64,000 nt of DNA from RYN-133 sp963708645 (GTDB taxonomy: Bacteria > Actinomycetota > Actinomycetes > Mycobacteriales > Jatrophihabitantaceae). Positions 15,787 to 23,376 of this stretch are shown piece by piece. Position 1 is the stretch's first letter. Each line of letters begins with the position of its first letter. The stretch covers positions 310,001 through 374,000 of the forward strand of contig CAVPTA010000007.1 in NCBI GenBank assembly GCA_963708645.1, in the 5' to 3' direction. The notes below the pieces were generated by a model. The model had not been told where the DNA came from and searched no databases. It saw only the letters and a program-made list of their open reading frames with translations. Made by a program: the position numbers and the translations under genes.

Positions 15787-17069
15787 AATTCAGTGTGTGG
15801 TTGCTGCAGCTGCCCGAGTGAAACGACTTCGCGACGGAACAACAACGCGCCCGTCCAGTCGGCGATGATGCGCACCTTGCGATTCAACGTCGGCATCCGC
15901 GACACGTGATAGGTGCGGTGCATGAACCAGGCGGGGAAACCGCGCAGCTTGATCCCGTAGATCTCTGCGACGCCGCGATAGAGCCCGAGCGATGCAACTG
16001 AACCGGCGTACGCGTGCTTGTAGTCGTGCAACGCGCCGCCGCGGACGTACGAGGCGACGTTGGCGGCCAGCACCTTCGCCTGTCGCACAGCATGTTGGGC
16101 ACTCGGGCTCGTCGTCGCGTTCGGGTCGTCCTTCGACAGGTCCGGTATGGCTGCACAGTCGCCGGCCGAGAAGACTCCGGTCAGTCCTTTGACGGTGAGA
16201 TCGGCCTTACAGGGCAGGCGACCCTTGTCGTCGAGCGGCAGATCGGTGTCGGCGAGGATCGGATTCGCCTTCACCCCGGCCGTCCACACCAGCGTCTCGG
16301 CGTCGAAGGCCTCGCCGTCGGAGAGCTTGATGTGCCCGTCGACGGCGGAGTCGAGCCGGGTGTCGAGGCGTACGTCGATGCCGCGCTTCACCAACCGGTC
16401 GACGGTGTACGCCGACAGGCGCACTGACACCTCGGGCATGATCCTGCTCGCCGCTTCGATGAGCACCCACCGCATCTCGCTCGCGTCGAGTTGCGGCACG
16501 TAGCGCAGGGCGTAGCGCGCCATGTCCTCGAGTTCGGCCAACGCTTCGACACCTGCATAACCGCCGCCGACGAAGACGAACGTCAGCGCGGCCTTGCGCT
16601 TGGTGAGATCGGCCGTCGATGCGGCGAAGTCGAGTTTCGAGATCACGTGGTTGCGCAGGTAGATGGCCTCGCCGATCGTCTTGAAGCCGATGCCTCGATC
16701 GGCCAGGCCAGGGATGGGGAGGATCCGCGAGATCGACCCCGGGCAGACGATGAGCACGTCGTAGCCGAACTCGTAGGCCTCGCCGTCGCTCGGCGAGATC
16801 GTGGCCGACTTCGTCGCGTGCGTGATGCGGGTGACCGCGCCGGTGATCACGTTGCACTTCTTGAGCACGCGGCGGAGCGGGACGACGACATGGCGCGGTT
16901 CGACACTGCCTGCCGCCGCTTCGGGCAGGAACGGCTGGTAGGTCATGTTCGACTGGGGCTCGACGACGGTGATCTCGGCAGCACCGCGCGACAGCTTGCG
17001 CTGCAGCCCGAGCGCTGTGTACATGCCGACGTATCCCCCGCCGACGATCAGGATCCGCGTTGCAGGCAT
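15744..17069 (-). CDS. ndh: Type II NADH dehydrogenase (NDH-2)
   Basis: 441 residues. Membrane-associated flavoenzyme that passes electrons from NADH to menaquinone without pumping protons. FAD-binding GGGYVGMYTALGLQRKL (near 10-26), NADH-binding FVFVGGGYAGVEALAELEDM (near 165-184), and the second FAD motif LTGVFSAGDCAAIPD (near 295-309) are intact. The C-terminal amphipathic stretch (FPAWFMHRTYHVSRMPTLNRKVRI) is the usual membrane anchor of actinobacterial NDH-2. Stop TGA overlaps the thioesterase gene. Gap to the upstream UDG gene is 4 bases, so they probably share a transcript. Confidence 0.9.
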   Translation of the reverse strand: MPATRILIVGGGYVGMYTALGLQRKLSRGAAEITVVEPQSNMTYQPFLPEAAAGSVEPRHVVVPLRRVLKKCNVITGAVTRITHATKSATISPSDGEAYEFGYDVLIVCPGSISRILPIPGLADRGIGFKTIGEAIYLRNHVISKLDFAASTADLTKRKAALTFVFVGGGYAGVEALAELEDMARYALRYVPQLDASEMRWVLIEAASRIMPEVSVRLSAYTVDRLVKRGIDVRLDTRLDSAVDGHIKLSDGEAFDAETLVWTAGVKANPILADTDLPLDDKGRLPCKADLTVKGLTGVFSAGDCAAIPDLSKDDPNATTSPSAQHAVRQAKVLAANVASYVRGGALHDYKHAYAGSVASLGLYRGVAEIYGIKLRGFPAWFMHRTYHVSRMPTLNRKVRIIADWTGALLFRREVVSLGQLQQPHTEFQQASGEREFPEVS

Positions 17070-17073
17070 GCCT

Positions 17074-17748
17074 TCACGCTAGTAGGGCGCGTTGCATCAC
17101 TGCGTCGAGCATGGGTTCGGTCAGGCGTCCGGTGAACGTGTTCTGCTGGCTGACGTGGTAGCAGCCGATGACCCGGCGCCCGTCGACATCGACCTCGGTG
17201 CCGTGCCCGAACGGCGGTACCCGGGCCGGCACACCGATGCCGCTTGCTCGCAGGGCGGGCCACAGCGCAGCCCAGCCGAAACCGCCGAGCACGATCACCG
17301 ACCGCACGCCCGGCCACAGCAGGTCTAGTTCGCGCACGAGCCACTGACGGCACGTGTCGCGCTCGGTCGTGGTCGGTTTGTTCGCCGGCGGCGCGCAGTG
17401 CACGGCCGCCGTGATGTAGACACCGTCGAGGCGCAATCCGTCATCGGCCGAAATCGAGGTCGGTTGGTTCGCTGCACCGGCTCGGTAGAGCGCTGCGTAG
17501 AGCCAGTCGCCGCTGCGGTCGCCGGTGAACATCCGTCCGGTGCGGTTCGCGCCGTGTGCCGCCGGCGCCAACCCGACAATGAGCACGCGCGCAGCGGGGT
17601 CGCCGAAGCCCGGGACAGGACGACCCCAGTAGACCTGGTCGGCGAACGCTGCACGCCGCTCGACGGCGACCTGCTCGCGCCACGCGACCAGGCGCGGGCA
17701 TTGACGGCATCGCGTGAGCTCGTCGGACAGATCGGCGAGGGGCGTCAT
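17074..17748 (-). CDS. Family 5 uracil-DNA glycosylase (UdgB-type)
   Basis: 224 residues from ATG 17748. Removes uracil (and, in this family, hypoxanthine or other deaminated bases) from DNA. The N-terminal Fe-S cysteine pattern begins CRQCPRL (near 14-20). Motif A is GLAPAAHGANRTGRMFTGDR (near 56-75), with no Asp/Asn nucleophile as typical for family 5. Motif C is HVSQQNTFTGRL near the end. Two further Cys (VHCAP and DTCRQWL) complete the cluster. Its stop is 4 bases before the ndh start; it is divergent from the DUF4235 gene with an 18-base gap. Confidence 0.85.
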   Translation of the reverse strand: MTPLADLSDELTRCRQCPRLVAWREQVAVERRAAFADQVYWGRPVPGFGDPAARVLIVGLAPAAHGANRTGRMFTGDRSGDWLYAALYRAGAANQPTSISADDGLRLDGVYITAAVHCAPPANKPTTTERDTCRQWLVRELDLLWPGVRSVIVLGGFGWAALWPALRASGIGVPARVPPFGHGTEVDVDGRRVIGCYHVSQQNTFTGRLTEPMLDAVMQRALLA

Positions 17749-17766
17749 GGGACTAGGGTCTACTCC

Positions 17767-18114
17767 ATGGCCAACTTCGGCGCCAAGATCACGATGAAGA
17801 TCATGACGATGGCAGTCGGCATCCCGATCGGCATCGCCACGCGCAACGTGGTCGAGAAGATCTGGGTCGCCGCCGGGCCGGACCGTCCGCGCACCGCGTC
17901 CGACGACGGCGTGCAGTGGACCGACGCGATCGCTTGGGCGGCGCTGACCGGCGTCGGCATGGCCGTCGCCGACCTGGTCACCCGCAAGGGCGCCGGCGAG
18001 GTGTGGCGCACCGTGATCGGCACCGAGCCACCACAGGCCGTCAAACCGAAGGCGTCCAAGCGGGTTGCAGCGGCCAAGCCGAAGTTCCCCGCCGCGGCGC
18101 AGCCGCCGGACTGA
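17767..18114 (+). CDS. DUF4235 membrane protein
   Basis: 115 residues from ATG 17767. Two hydrophobic segments (about 8-25 and 55-75, WTDAIAWAALTGVGMAVADLV) and a basic Lys/Ala/Pro tail match the small actinobacterial DUF4235 family. No function known. It sits just upstream of the cupredoxin gene on the same strand (31-base gap). Confidence 0.7.
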   Translation: MANFGAKITMKIMTMAVGIPIGIATRNVVEKIWVAAGPDRPRTASDDGVQWTDAIAWAALTGVGMAVADLVTRKGAGEVWRTVIGTEPPQAVKPKASKRVAAAKPKFPAAAQPPD

Positions 18115-18145
18115 ACCAGAACTGTGCGTGGCCCGTGTCCAGCGC

Positions 18146-18793
18146 ATGCGCCGTGTCGTCGTCGTCCTCGCCACGTCCCTGCTCGCCGCGTTCGGCCTCG
18201 CTGCGTCACTCAGTGAACCGGGCCAGGCCGTCACGACGGCCCACATCTCGATCAGCAACTTCACCTACAGCGGGACGCTCCACGTCCAACGTGGCGAAAC
18301 GGTCGAGGTCGTCAACAACGACCCGATGAACCACACGCTGACCGACAAGCACACGCACCTGTTCAACACGGGCACCATCCCGCCCGGCGGTGGTTCGCGT
18401 TCGTTCACGGCACCGACCAAAGTGGGCCGCTACCCGTTCGGGTGCAACTTCCACTCCTTCATGCACGGGACGTTGACGGTGGGCAATCCGAAGGACGTCT
18501 CGGCGCTCACGGCATCGGCGTCGGCGACCGTCACCAGCGGCGCTGCGCACAAGCTCTCGACGAAGCTCACCGACACGACGACCCACCACGCACTGGCGGC
18601 GCAACGCGTCGTGCTGCAACAGCGCACCGGCACTGCACCGTTCACGACTGTCGCGACACCGACGACGAATTCGTCGGGCGCGGCTCGCGCGACCGTGCAC
18701 CCGTCGAAGCGAACCCAGTACCGCTGGCACTACGCCGGCGATACGCGCCACGCGCCTGCGACGAGCAAGGTCGCGACCTTGTCGATCCGTTGA
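18146..18793 (+). CDS. Secreted cupredoxin (plastocyanin-like) with Ig-like tail
   Basis: 215 residues from ATG 18146 (GTG 18128 is an alternative). Signal peptide of about 28 residues (RRVVVVLATSLLAAFGLAAS). The cupredoxin domain (about 30-115) has a type I copper site: His in PMNHTL, then Cys and His in FGCNFHSFMHG with a nearby Met. A second all-beta domain (about 118-215) resembles a bacterial Ig-like domain. It would bind copper outside the cell and could carry electrons or protect against copper. No redox partner is adjacent. Confidence 0.75.
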   Translation: MRRVVVVLATSLLAAFGLAASLSEPGQAVTTAHISISNFTYSGTLHVQRGETVEVVNNDPMNHTLTDKHTHLFNTGTIPPGGGSRSFTAPTKVGRYPFGCNFHSFMHGTLTVGNPKDVSALTASASATVTSGAAHKLSTKLTDTTTHHALAAQRVVLQQRTGTAPFTTVATPTTNSSGAARATVHPSKRTQYRWHYAGDTRHAPATSKVATLSIR

Positions 18794-18892
18794 CCTAGGC
18801 GGCGCGGACGCGGGCGCACCGCGCAGGCGATCGCGCTCGTCGACGAGATGTTGCGCTGATCCACGGCGCCGAAGCTGCGGCGCGCGGCGGAC

Positions 18893-19786
18893 CTAGCTGA
18901 TCGACAGCGCCACTCCGTCGAGGATGTCGTGCTCGCTCGCGACGAGTTCGGAGGCTCCCGATCGCGCGAGCACGGTGCGCAGCACGAGCGCGCCGGCTGC
19001 GATGACATCGACGCGTCCGGGATGGATCGCCCCTATCGCCGATCGTCCCGCGTGATCGAGCGCGAGCAGGCGGGCGGCCACCTCGTCGACCTGCTCGACC
19101 GACAGGTACGCGCCGTGAATGAGGTCGGGACGGTATTCGTCGAGGCCCAAAGCGATCGCCGCCACCGTGGTGATCGTGCCGGCGACACCGACGAGTTGCT
19201 GCGACCGCTGCCACGGCACGTCGTGCTGGGCTGCGTCGAGCGCCTCCGAAACGTCAGCCCTCACCGCGTCGATCTGTCTCTGCGTCGGCGGATCGTCGTG
19301 CAGGTGCCGTTCGGTCATGCGCACCGCACCGACGTCCATGCTGTGCGCGCGCAACGGCTCGGGACCCATCACCAGTTCCGTCGAGCCGCCGCCCAGGTCG
19401 ACGAGCAGCACCGGTTGCCGCAGCTCTGGGAGCGTCCCGACGGCGCCGGTGTAGGACAGGGACGCCTCCTCGCTGCCCGTGATGACTTCCGGATCGATGC
19501 CGAGGGTCGCACGCACCATCGCCATGAAGTCGTCGCGGTTGCTGGCGTCCCGGGTGGCGCTGGTCGCGATCATGCGCACCCGGCCGACGTCGAATCGCCT
19601 GATCGTGTCGGCATATGCCTCGAGGGCGACGCGGGTGCGTTCGATCGCCTCGGGCGCCAGCGTGCCGGTCCGGTCGACGCCTTGTCCGAGCCGGACGATG
19701 CGCATCTCGCGGTGCAGGTCTTGGTCGGCATCGCGGACGAGCAGCCGGATCGAGTTGGTGCCGCAGTCGATGGCTGCTACCCGCAT
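18893..19786 (-). CDS. ppx: Exopolyphosphatase / pppGpp phosphohydrolase (Ppx/GppA family)
   Basis: 297 residues from ATG 19786, the short form usual in actinobacteria. ASKHA-fold enzyme that releases phosphate from polyphosphate or from pppGpp. Phosphate-1 motif AAIDCGTNSIRLLV (near 4-17), phosphate-2 motif LLVDLGGGSTELVMG (near 140-154), and the ATMS/TIGR region GVAGTITTVAAI (near 208) are visible. It is last in the eno-ftsB-DUF501-ppx chain and overlaps DUF501 by 10 bases. Mycobacterial Ppx2-like members show weak activity, so the physiological substrate is open. Confidence 0.85.
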   Translation of the reverse strand: MRVAAIDCGTNSIRLLVRDADQDLHREMRIVRLGQGVDRTGTLAPEAIERTRVALEAYADTIRRFDVGRVRMIATSATRDASNRDDFMAMVRATLGIDPEVITGSEEASLSYTGAVGTLPELRQPVLLVDLGGGSTELVMGPEPLRAHSMDVGAVRMTERHLHDDPPTQRQIDAVRADVSEALDAAQHDVPWQRSQQLVGVAGTITTVAAIALGLDEYRPDLIHGAYLSVEQVDEVAARLLALDHAGRSAIGAIHPGRVDVIAAGALVLRTVLARSGASELVASEHDILDGVALSIS

Positions 19787-20253
19787 GGCCCGTCCGTCCA
19801 CCACTCGCCGAGCAGATCGAGTGCTTCGTCGCCGAGGGGGTTCACCCCGCGTCCGACCGCGAGGGTGTGCGCGACCAGCACGTGGAGGCACTTGACCCGA
19901 TTCGGCATCCCGCCCGCGCTGATCCCCGCAATCTCGGCGACGTGGCCGATCTCTTCGCGTCGTGCGAGATATGCCTCGTGTGCAAGGCGATATTGCGCCG
20001 CCAGCTCGTCGTCGGCCGCGAGCCGGTCGGTCATCTCACGCATCAGGCCGGACGCTTCGAGCCGTCCGATGGCCGAGGCAGCGCGCGGACAGGTCAGGTA
20101 GTACAGCGTCGGGAACGGCGTGCCGTCCGGCAGCCGAGGGGAGGTCTCGACAACGTCCGGATTGCCGCACGGACAACGATGCGCGACCGCACGCATGGCA
20201 CGCGGTTCGCGGCCGAGCTGCGCAGCGACGATCTCGCGATCGCGCTCGTTCAC
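19777..20253 (-). CDS. DUF501 family protein
   Basis: 158 residues from GTG 20253. Conserved start VNERDREIVAAQLGREPRAM and the RCPCGNPDVVETSPRL cysteine pair (near 27-29) define DUF501, always found between ftsB and ppx in actinobacteria. Function is unknown. The Cys motif CPCG suggests metal binding. It overlaps ftsB by 4 bases and ppx by 10 bases. Confidence 0.85.
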   Translation of the reverse strand: MNERDREIVAAQLGREPRAMRAVAHRCPCGNPDVVETSPRLPDGTPFPTLYYLTCPRAASAIGRLEASGLMREMTDRLAADDELAAQYRLAHEAYLARREEIGHVAEIAGISAGGMPNRVKCLHVLVAHTLAVGRGVNPLGDEALDLLGEWWTDGPCG

Positions 20254-20654
20254 TTCTGCGCGTCGGCGCGGGTGACGCTGTTCCAGAGCTTGGTGTTCCA
20301 GCCGGCCTGATCGCTCGCGTCGGCGCCGTCGCCGGCGGTCTTGACGATGTCGTTCGTCTGGCCGCGATCGACGACGACATAGACCGTGTCGCCGGGCATC
20401 GCGTACTGCAGCCGCTGCCGTGCCTGCTGCTGGACGTAGCCCGGATCGCCCCATCGATTGATCTGCTGGGTCAGCTGGGTCACTCGAGCCTTGTCGTCCT
20501 TGAGCTTCTGAGCGGCGTCGCTCAGTGCGCTGCGACTCTGGAAGTAGCGGTTCAACGGCGAGGCGAGCACGACGAGCAACAAGACGACAAGCGTGCCGAG
20601 GACGAGAGCGCGGCCGGTGACCGCGCGGCGGGGGCGACGGGGGGCGGTTGTCAT
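20250..20654 (-). CDS. ftsB: Septum formation initiator FtsB/DivIC family
   Basis: 134 residues. One transmembrane helix (about 15-35, RALVLGTLVVLLLVVLASPL) followed by an extracellular coiled coil (about 40-65, ALSDAAQKLKDDKARVTQLTQQI) and the conserved WGDPGYVQQQARQRLQYAMPGD motif. It belongs to the divisome, binding FtsL and FtsQ. The start overlaps the eno stop by one base (TGATG type), so translation is coupled. Confidence 0.88.
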   Translation of the reverse strand: MTTAPRRPRRAVTGRALVLGTLVVLLLVVLASPLNRYFQSRSALSDAAQKLKDDKARVTQLTQQINRWGDPGYVQQQARQRLQYAMPGDTVYVVVDRGQTNDIVKTAGDGADASDQAGWNTKLWNSVTRADAQK

Positions 20655-21943
20655 CAGGCCGATGCGCTCGAGACGAATCGTGGGAACGCGCCGGCACCGG
20701 CGTACCGCGCGGCGTCGTCGAGTTCGTCCTCGATGCGCAGCAACTGGTTGTACTTCGCGACACGCTCGCTGCGCGCCGGTGCACCGGTCTTGATCTGCCC
20801 GCAGTTCACGGCCACGGCCAGGTCGGCGATCGTGGTGTCCTCGGTCTCGCCCGAGCGGTGGCTCATCATGCAGCGGTACCCGTGCCGATGCGCGAGGTCG
20901 ACCGCGTCGAAGGTCTCGGTGAGCGTGCCGATCTGGTTCACCTTCACCAGCAGAGCGTTGGCCGCGCCGGTCTCGATGCCGCGCGCGAGCCGCTCCGGGT
21001 TCGTGACGAAGATGTCGTCGCCGACGAGTTGCACCTTGTCGTCGAGTTGCTCGGTGAGCGCGACCCAGCCGTCCCAGTCCTCTTCGTCCAGCGGGTCTTC
21101 GATCGACACGATCGGGTAGCTGTCGACGAGCCCGACGTAGTAGTCGATCATCTTCTCGGCGGAGGTCGGCGAGCCCTCGAAGGTGTACGCGCCGTCGGCG
21201 AAGAACTCCGACGCGGCGACATCGAGCGCGAGCGCGATGTCGCTGCCGACCGTGAGGCCGGTCGTTCCGATCGCCTCGACGATGAGGTCGAGTGCAGCGC
21301 GGTTCGAATCGAGGTTCGGCGCGAAGCCACCCTCGTCGCCGAGTCCGGTCGACAGCCCGCGTGACTTCAACACGGCCTTGAGCGCGTGGTAGACCTCGGC
21401 GCCGGTGCGCAGCGCCTCGGCGAAGGTCGGCGCGCCGATGGGCGCGATCATGAACTCTTGGACGTCGACGTTCGAGTCGGCATGCGCGCCGCCGTTGAGG
21501 ATGTTCATCATCGGCACGGGCAGCAGGAATGCATTCGGCCCGCCGAGATAGCGGAACAGTGGCAGATCGGCGCTGCTCGCTGCTGCTTTCGCGACGGCGA
21601 GTGAGACGCCGAGGATGGCGTTGGCGCCGAGCCGCGACTTGTCGGGCGTGGCGTCGAGATCGCGCAGCACCTGGTCGACCAGGCGTTGCTCGCTGGCGTC
21701 GAAGCCGACGAGTTCGGGGCCGATCGTGTCGAGCACGGCGGCGACCGCGTTGCGGACGCCCTTGCCGCCGTAACGCTCTCCGCCGTCGCGCAGTTCGACT
21801 GCCTCGAACCGTCCGGTCGACGCGCCGCTGGGCACTGCCGCGCGCGAGAACGTCCCGTCATCGAGAGCTACTTCGACCTCGACGGTGGGATTGCCCCGCG
21901 AGTCGAGGATCTCGCGTGCCCCGACGGCCTCGATACATGCCAT
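20654..21943 (-). CDS. eno: Enolase
   Basis: 429 residues, full length. Converts 2-phosphoglycerate to phosphoenolpyruvate in glycolysis. The metal ligands are in the barrel: Asp in ALDVAASEF, Glu in VSIEDPLDEEDW and Asp in QLVGDDIFVTN. Catalytic Lys is in ANALLVKVNQIGTLTE. The signature SHRSGETEDTTIADLAV is intact. It heads the eno-ftsB-DUF501-ppx chain; mazG lies upstream across a 113-base gap containing nested palindromes. Confidence 0.97.
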   Translation of the reverse strand: MACIEAVGAREILDSRGNPTVEVEVALDDGTFSRAAVPSGASTGRFEAVELRDGGERYGGKGVRNAVAAVLDTIGPELVGFDASEQRLVDQVLRDLDATPDKSRLGANAILGVSLAVAKAAASSADLPLFRYLGGPNAFLLPVPMMNILNGGAHADSNVDVQEFMIAPIGAPTFAEALRTGAEVYHALKAVLKSRGLSTGLGDEGGFAPNLDSNRAALDLIVEAIGTTGLTVGSDIALALDVAASEFFADGAYTFEGSPTSAEKMIDYYVGLVDSYPIVSIEDPLDEEDWDGWVALTEQLDDKVQLVGDDIFVTNPERLARGIETGAANALLVKVNQIGTLTETFDAVDLAHRHGYRCMMSHRSGETEDTTIADLAVAVNCGQIKTGAPARSERVAKYNQLLRIEDELDDAARYAGAGAFPRFVSSASA

Positions 21944-21990
21944 GGCGCCAACCCTAACGGCCCGCTAACCCCTGACCCGCTCCGACTCGC

Positions 21991-22058
21991 GACAGTGGTT
22001 GGTTCCGTCCTCAGTGGTCAGTTGCAACTGACCACTGAGGCCCGGGCTAACCACTGTC
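21991..22058. terminator. Nested palindromes between mazG and eno
   Basis: Inner 32-base perfect palindrome: CCTCAGTGGTCAGTTG (22009-22024) followed directly by CAACTGACCACTGAGG (22025-22040). It is enclosed by a second perfect 10-base repeat, GACAGTGGTT (21991-22000) and AACCACTGTC (22049-22058), which runs into the mazG stop. In RNA this gives a two-tier hairpin right after mazG and about 50 bases before eno. A terminator is the simplest reading; a protein-binding site is also possible. Confidence 0.65.
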
Positions 22059-22677
22059 AGGTGGTTGCGGTGGCCTCGGCGGCGAGGATCGCGTCGCGGT
22101 AGGCGCGCGTGGTCCGGCGCAGGGCGGTCTCCGGATCGATGCCCGCCGCGACGGCCTCTTCGACGATCGCGAACAACCGCGCACCGAACTCGTCGTCGTC
22201 CGGGACGGGGACGTCGAGGCCGGCCCGGTTCGCGCGCGCGACGAGCTTGCCGCTCAGGGCCAGGGCCGGCTGTGCGAGCGGCACACCGTCGACCGCCGAG
22301 GTGCGGCCCTTCTCAGCGATTTTCTGGCGCTCCCACGTCTCGTTCAGCGTCGCCGCGTCCGTCCGGTCGCCGTCGGCAAACACGTGCGGATGGCGGCGAA
22401 CCAGCTTGTCGACGAGATCGGCCGCGACGTCTTCGATCGAGTACGGATCGGATTCCTCTTCGGCCAACCGGGCATGGAAGAGCACCTGCAACAACAGGTC
22501 GCCGAGCTCTTCACGCAGCAGGGTGCGGTCGTCGCGCTCGATCGCCTCGAGCACCTCGTAGGTCTCTTCGAGCAGGTAGCGGGCCAGCGATTCGTGGGTC
22601 TGCTCGGCGTCCCAGGGACAACCACCGGGCGAGCGCAGCCTGTCCATCACCTCGACGGCGCGCTCGAGCTGCGACAT
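22057..22677 (-). CDS. mazG: Nucleoside triphosphate pyrophosphohydrolase MazG
   Basis: 206 residues from ATG 22677. Hydrolyses (d)NTPs to (d)NMP and pyrophosphate as house-cleaning. The metal-binding helices are seen: EETYEVLEAIE (near 38-48) and REELGDLLLQVLFHARLAEEE (near 54-74), which gives the E-x-x-E...E-x-x-D pattern. The CPWDAEQTHESL motif (near 20) is the MazG signature. The C-terminal part is shorter than in E. coli MazG (263 residues), as usual in actinobacteria. The gap to the lipoprotein gene is only 2 bases. Confidence 0.92.
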   Translation of the reverse strand: MSQLERAVEVMDRLRSPGGCPWDAEQTHESLARYLLEETYEVLEAIERDDRTLLREELGDLLLQVLFHARLAEEESDPYSIEDVAADLVDKLVRRHPHVFADGDRTDAATLNETWERQKIAEKGRTSAVDGVPLAQPALALSGKLVARANRAGLDVPVPDDDEFGARLFAIVEEAVAAGIDPETALRRTTRAYRDAILAAEATATT

Positions 22678-22679
22678 CG

Positions 22680-23312
22680 TCAGGGCTTGCCGAAGTGCAC
22701 GAACGGCGGTGCCCCCGCGGCCGGATCCTTGGCCACCGAGGTGACACCGAGAGTCGAGGCGTCCCACGTCCCGTACCGCGGGCTGATCTCGACCTTGGTC
22801 TTCGTGGCGACGATCGCCGACACGAAGCCCTGATTGGCCTGACCCGATTGCAGCAGGTTGAACGCCTTCGCGGCATCACTTGTGTGCGCAAGTCGCTCGA
22901 TGAGCACGGTCAGCAGGGTGTACTGATCGGTGAGCAACGTGAAGAACCCTGACGCGTACCCGTTCGACTTGTTCGCCTTGGCTGCCTGGGCGGGCACGCC
23001 GGCGTCGACGATGACGCTGCGTGCGGCATTGAGCTCGTTCGTGGTCGGCGAACCGCCCTTGCTCGCGATGGCGGCCGTGATGAGCTCGTTGCGCACCCAG
23101 GTCGTGAGCGCATTGAGCTTCGGGATGACCAGGGTGTTGGACTGGTCGGTGTAGGGCTTCGCGCCCGGCTGCACGTAGCCGGCGAGCGTCGAGTCCGACA
23201 ACGTCGCCCCGGCCACCTCGGCCGCCTGACCGATCTTGGTCCGGCAAGCCGTCAGGGTGCTCGCCGCCAGAACGGCGATGGTCACCAGAGTCAGAATTCG
23301 ACGCACGCTCAC
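22680..23312 (-). CDS. SurA N-terminal-like lipoprotein
   Basis: 210 residues from GTG 23312. Lipoprotein signal: basic start, hydrophobic core (ILTLVTIAVLAASTLTAC) and lipobox LTAC with lipidated Cys near 23. The rest is helical, of the SurA N-terminal type, a chaperone-like domain without a parvulin isomerase domain. It occupies the position of the lipoprotein gene lpqU of mycobacteria between mfd-mazG and eno, but does not look like an LpqU transglycosylase. An upstream ATG at 23342 is in frame, inside a hairpin loop region. Confidence 0.75.
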   Translation of the reverse strand: MSVRRILTLVTIAVLAASTLTACRTKIGQAAEVAGATLSDSTLAGYVQPGAKPYTDQSNTLVIPKLNALTTWVRNELITAAIASKGGSPTTNELNAARSVIVDAGVPAQAAKANKSNGYASGFFTLLTDQYTLLTVLIERLAHTSDAAKAFNLLQSGQANQGFVSAIVATKTKVEISPRYGTWDASTLGVTSVAKDPAAGAPPFVHFGKP

Positions 23313-23349
23313 GGTGCACACAATCTCATGAGACGTGTGCACCGTGAGC
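23307..23349. terminator. Long hairpin covering the start of the SurA-like gene
   Basis: Perfect 15-base arms GCTCACGGTGCACAC (23307-23321) and GTGTGCACCGTGAGC (23335-23349), 13-base loop with CTCATGAG. It lies 28 bases past the protease stop and includes the GTG start (23310-23312) of the next gene. It may end protease transcription, or hide the lipoprotein start in read-through RNA. Confidence 0.65.
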
Positions 23350-23376
23350 GCGCGGGTTGGTACTAGGCAATGCCGC

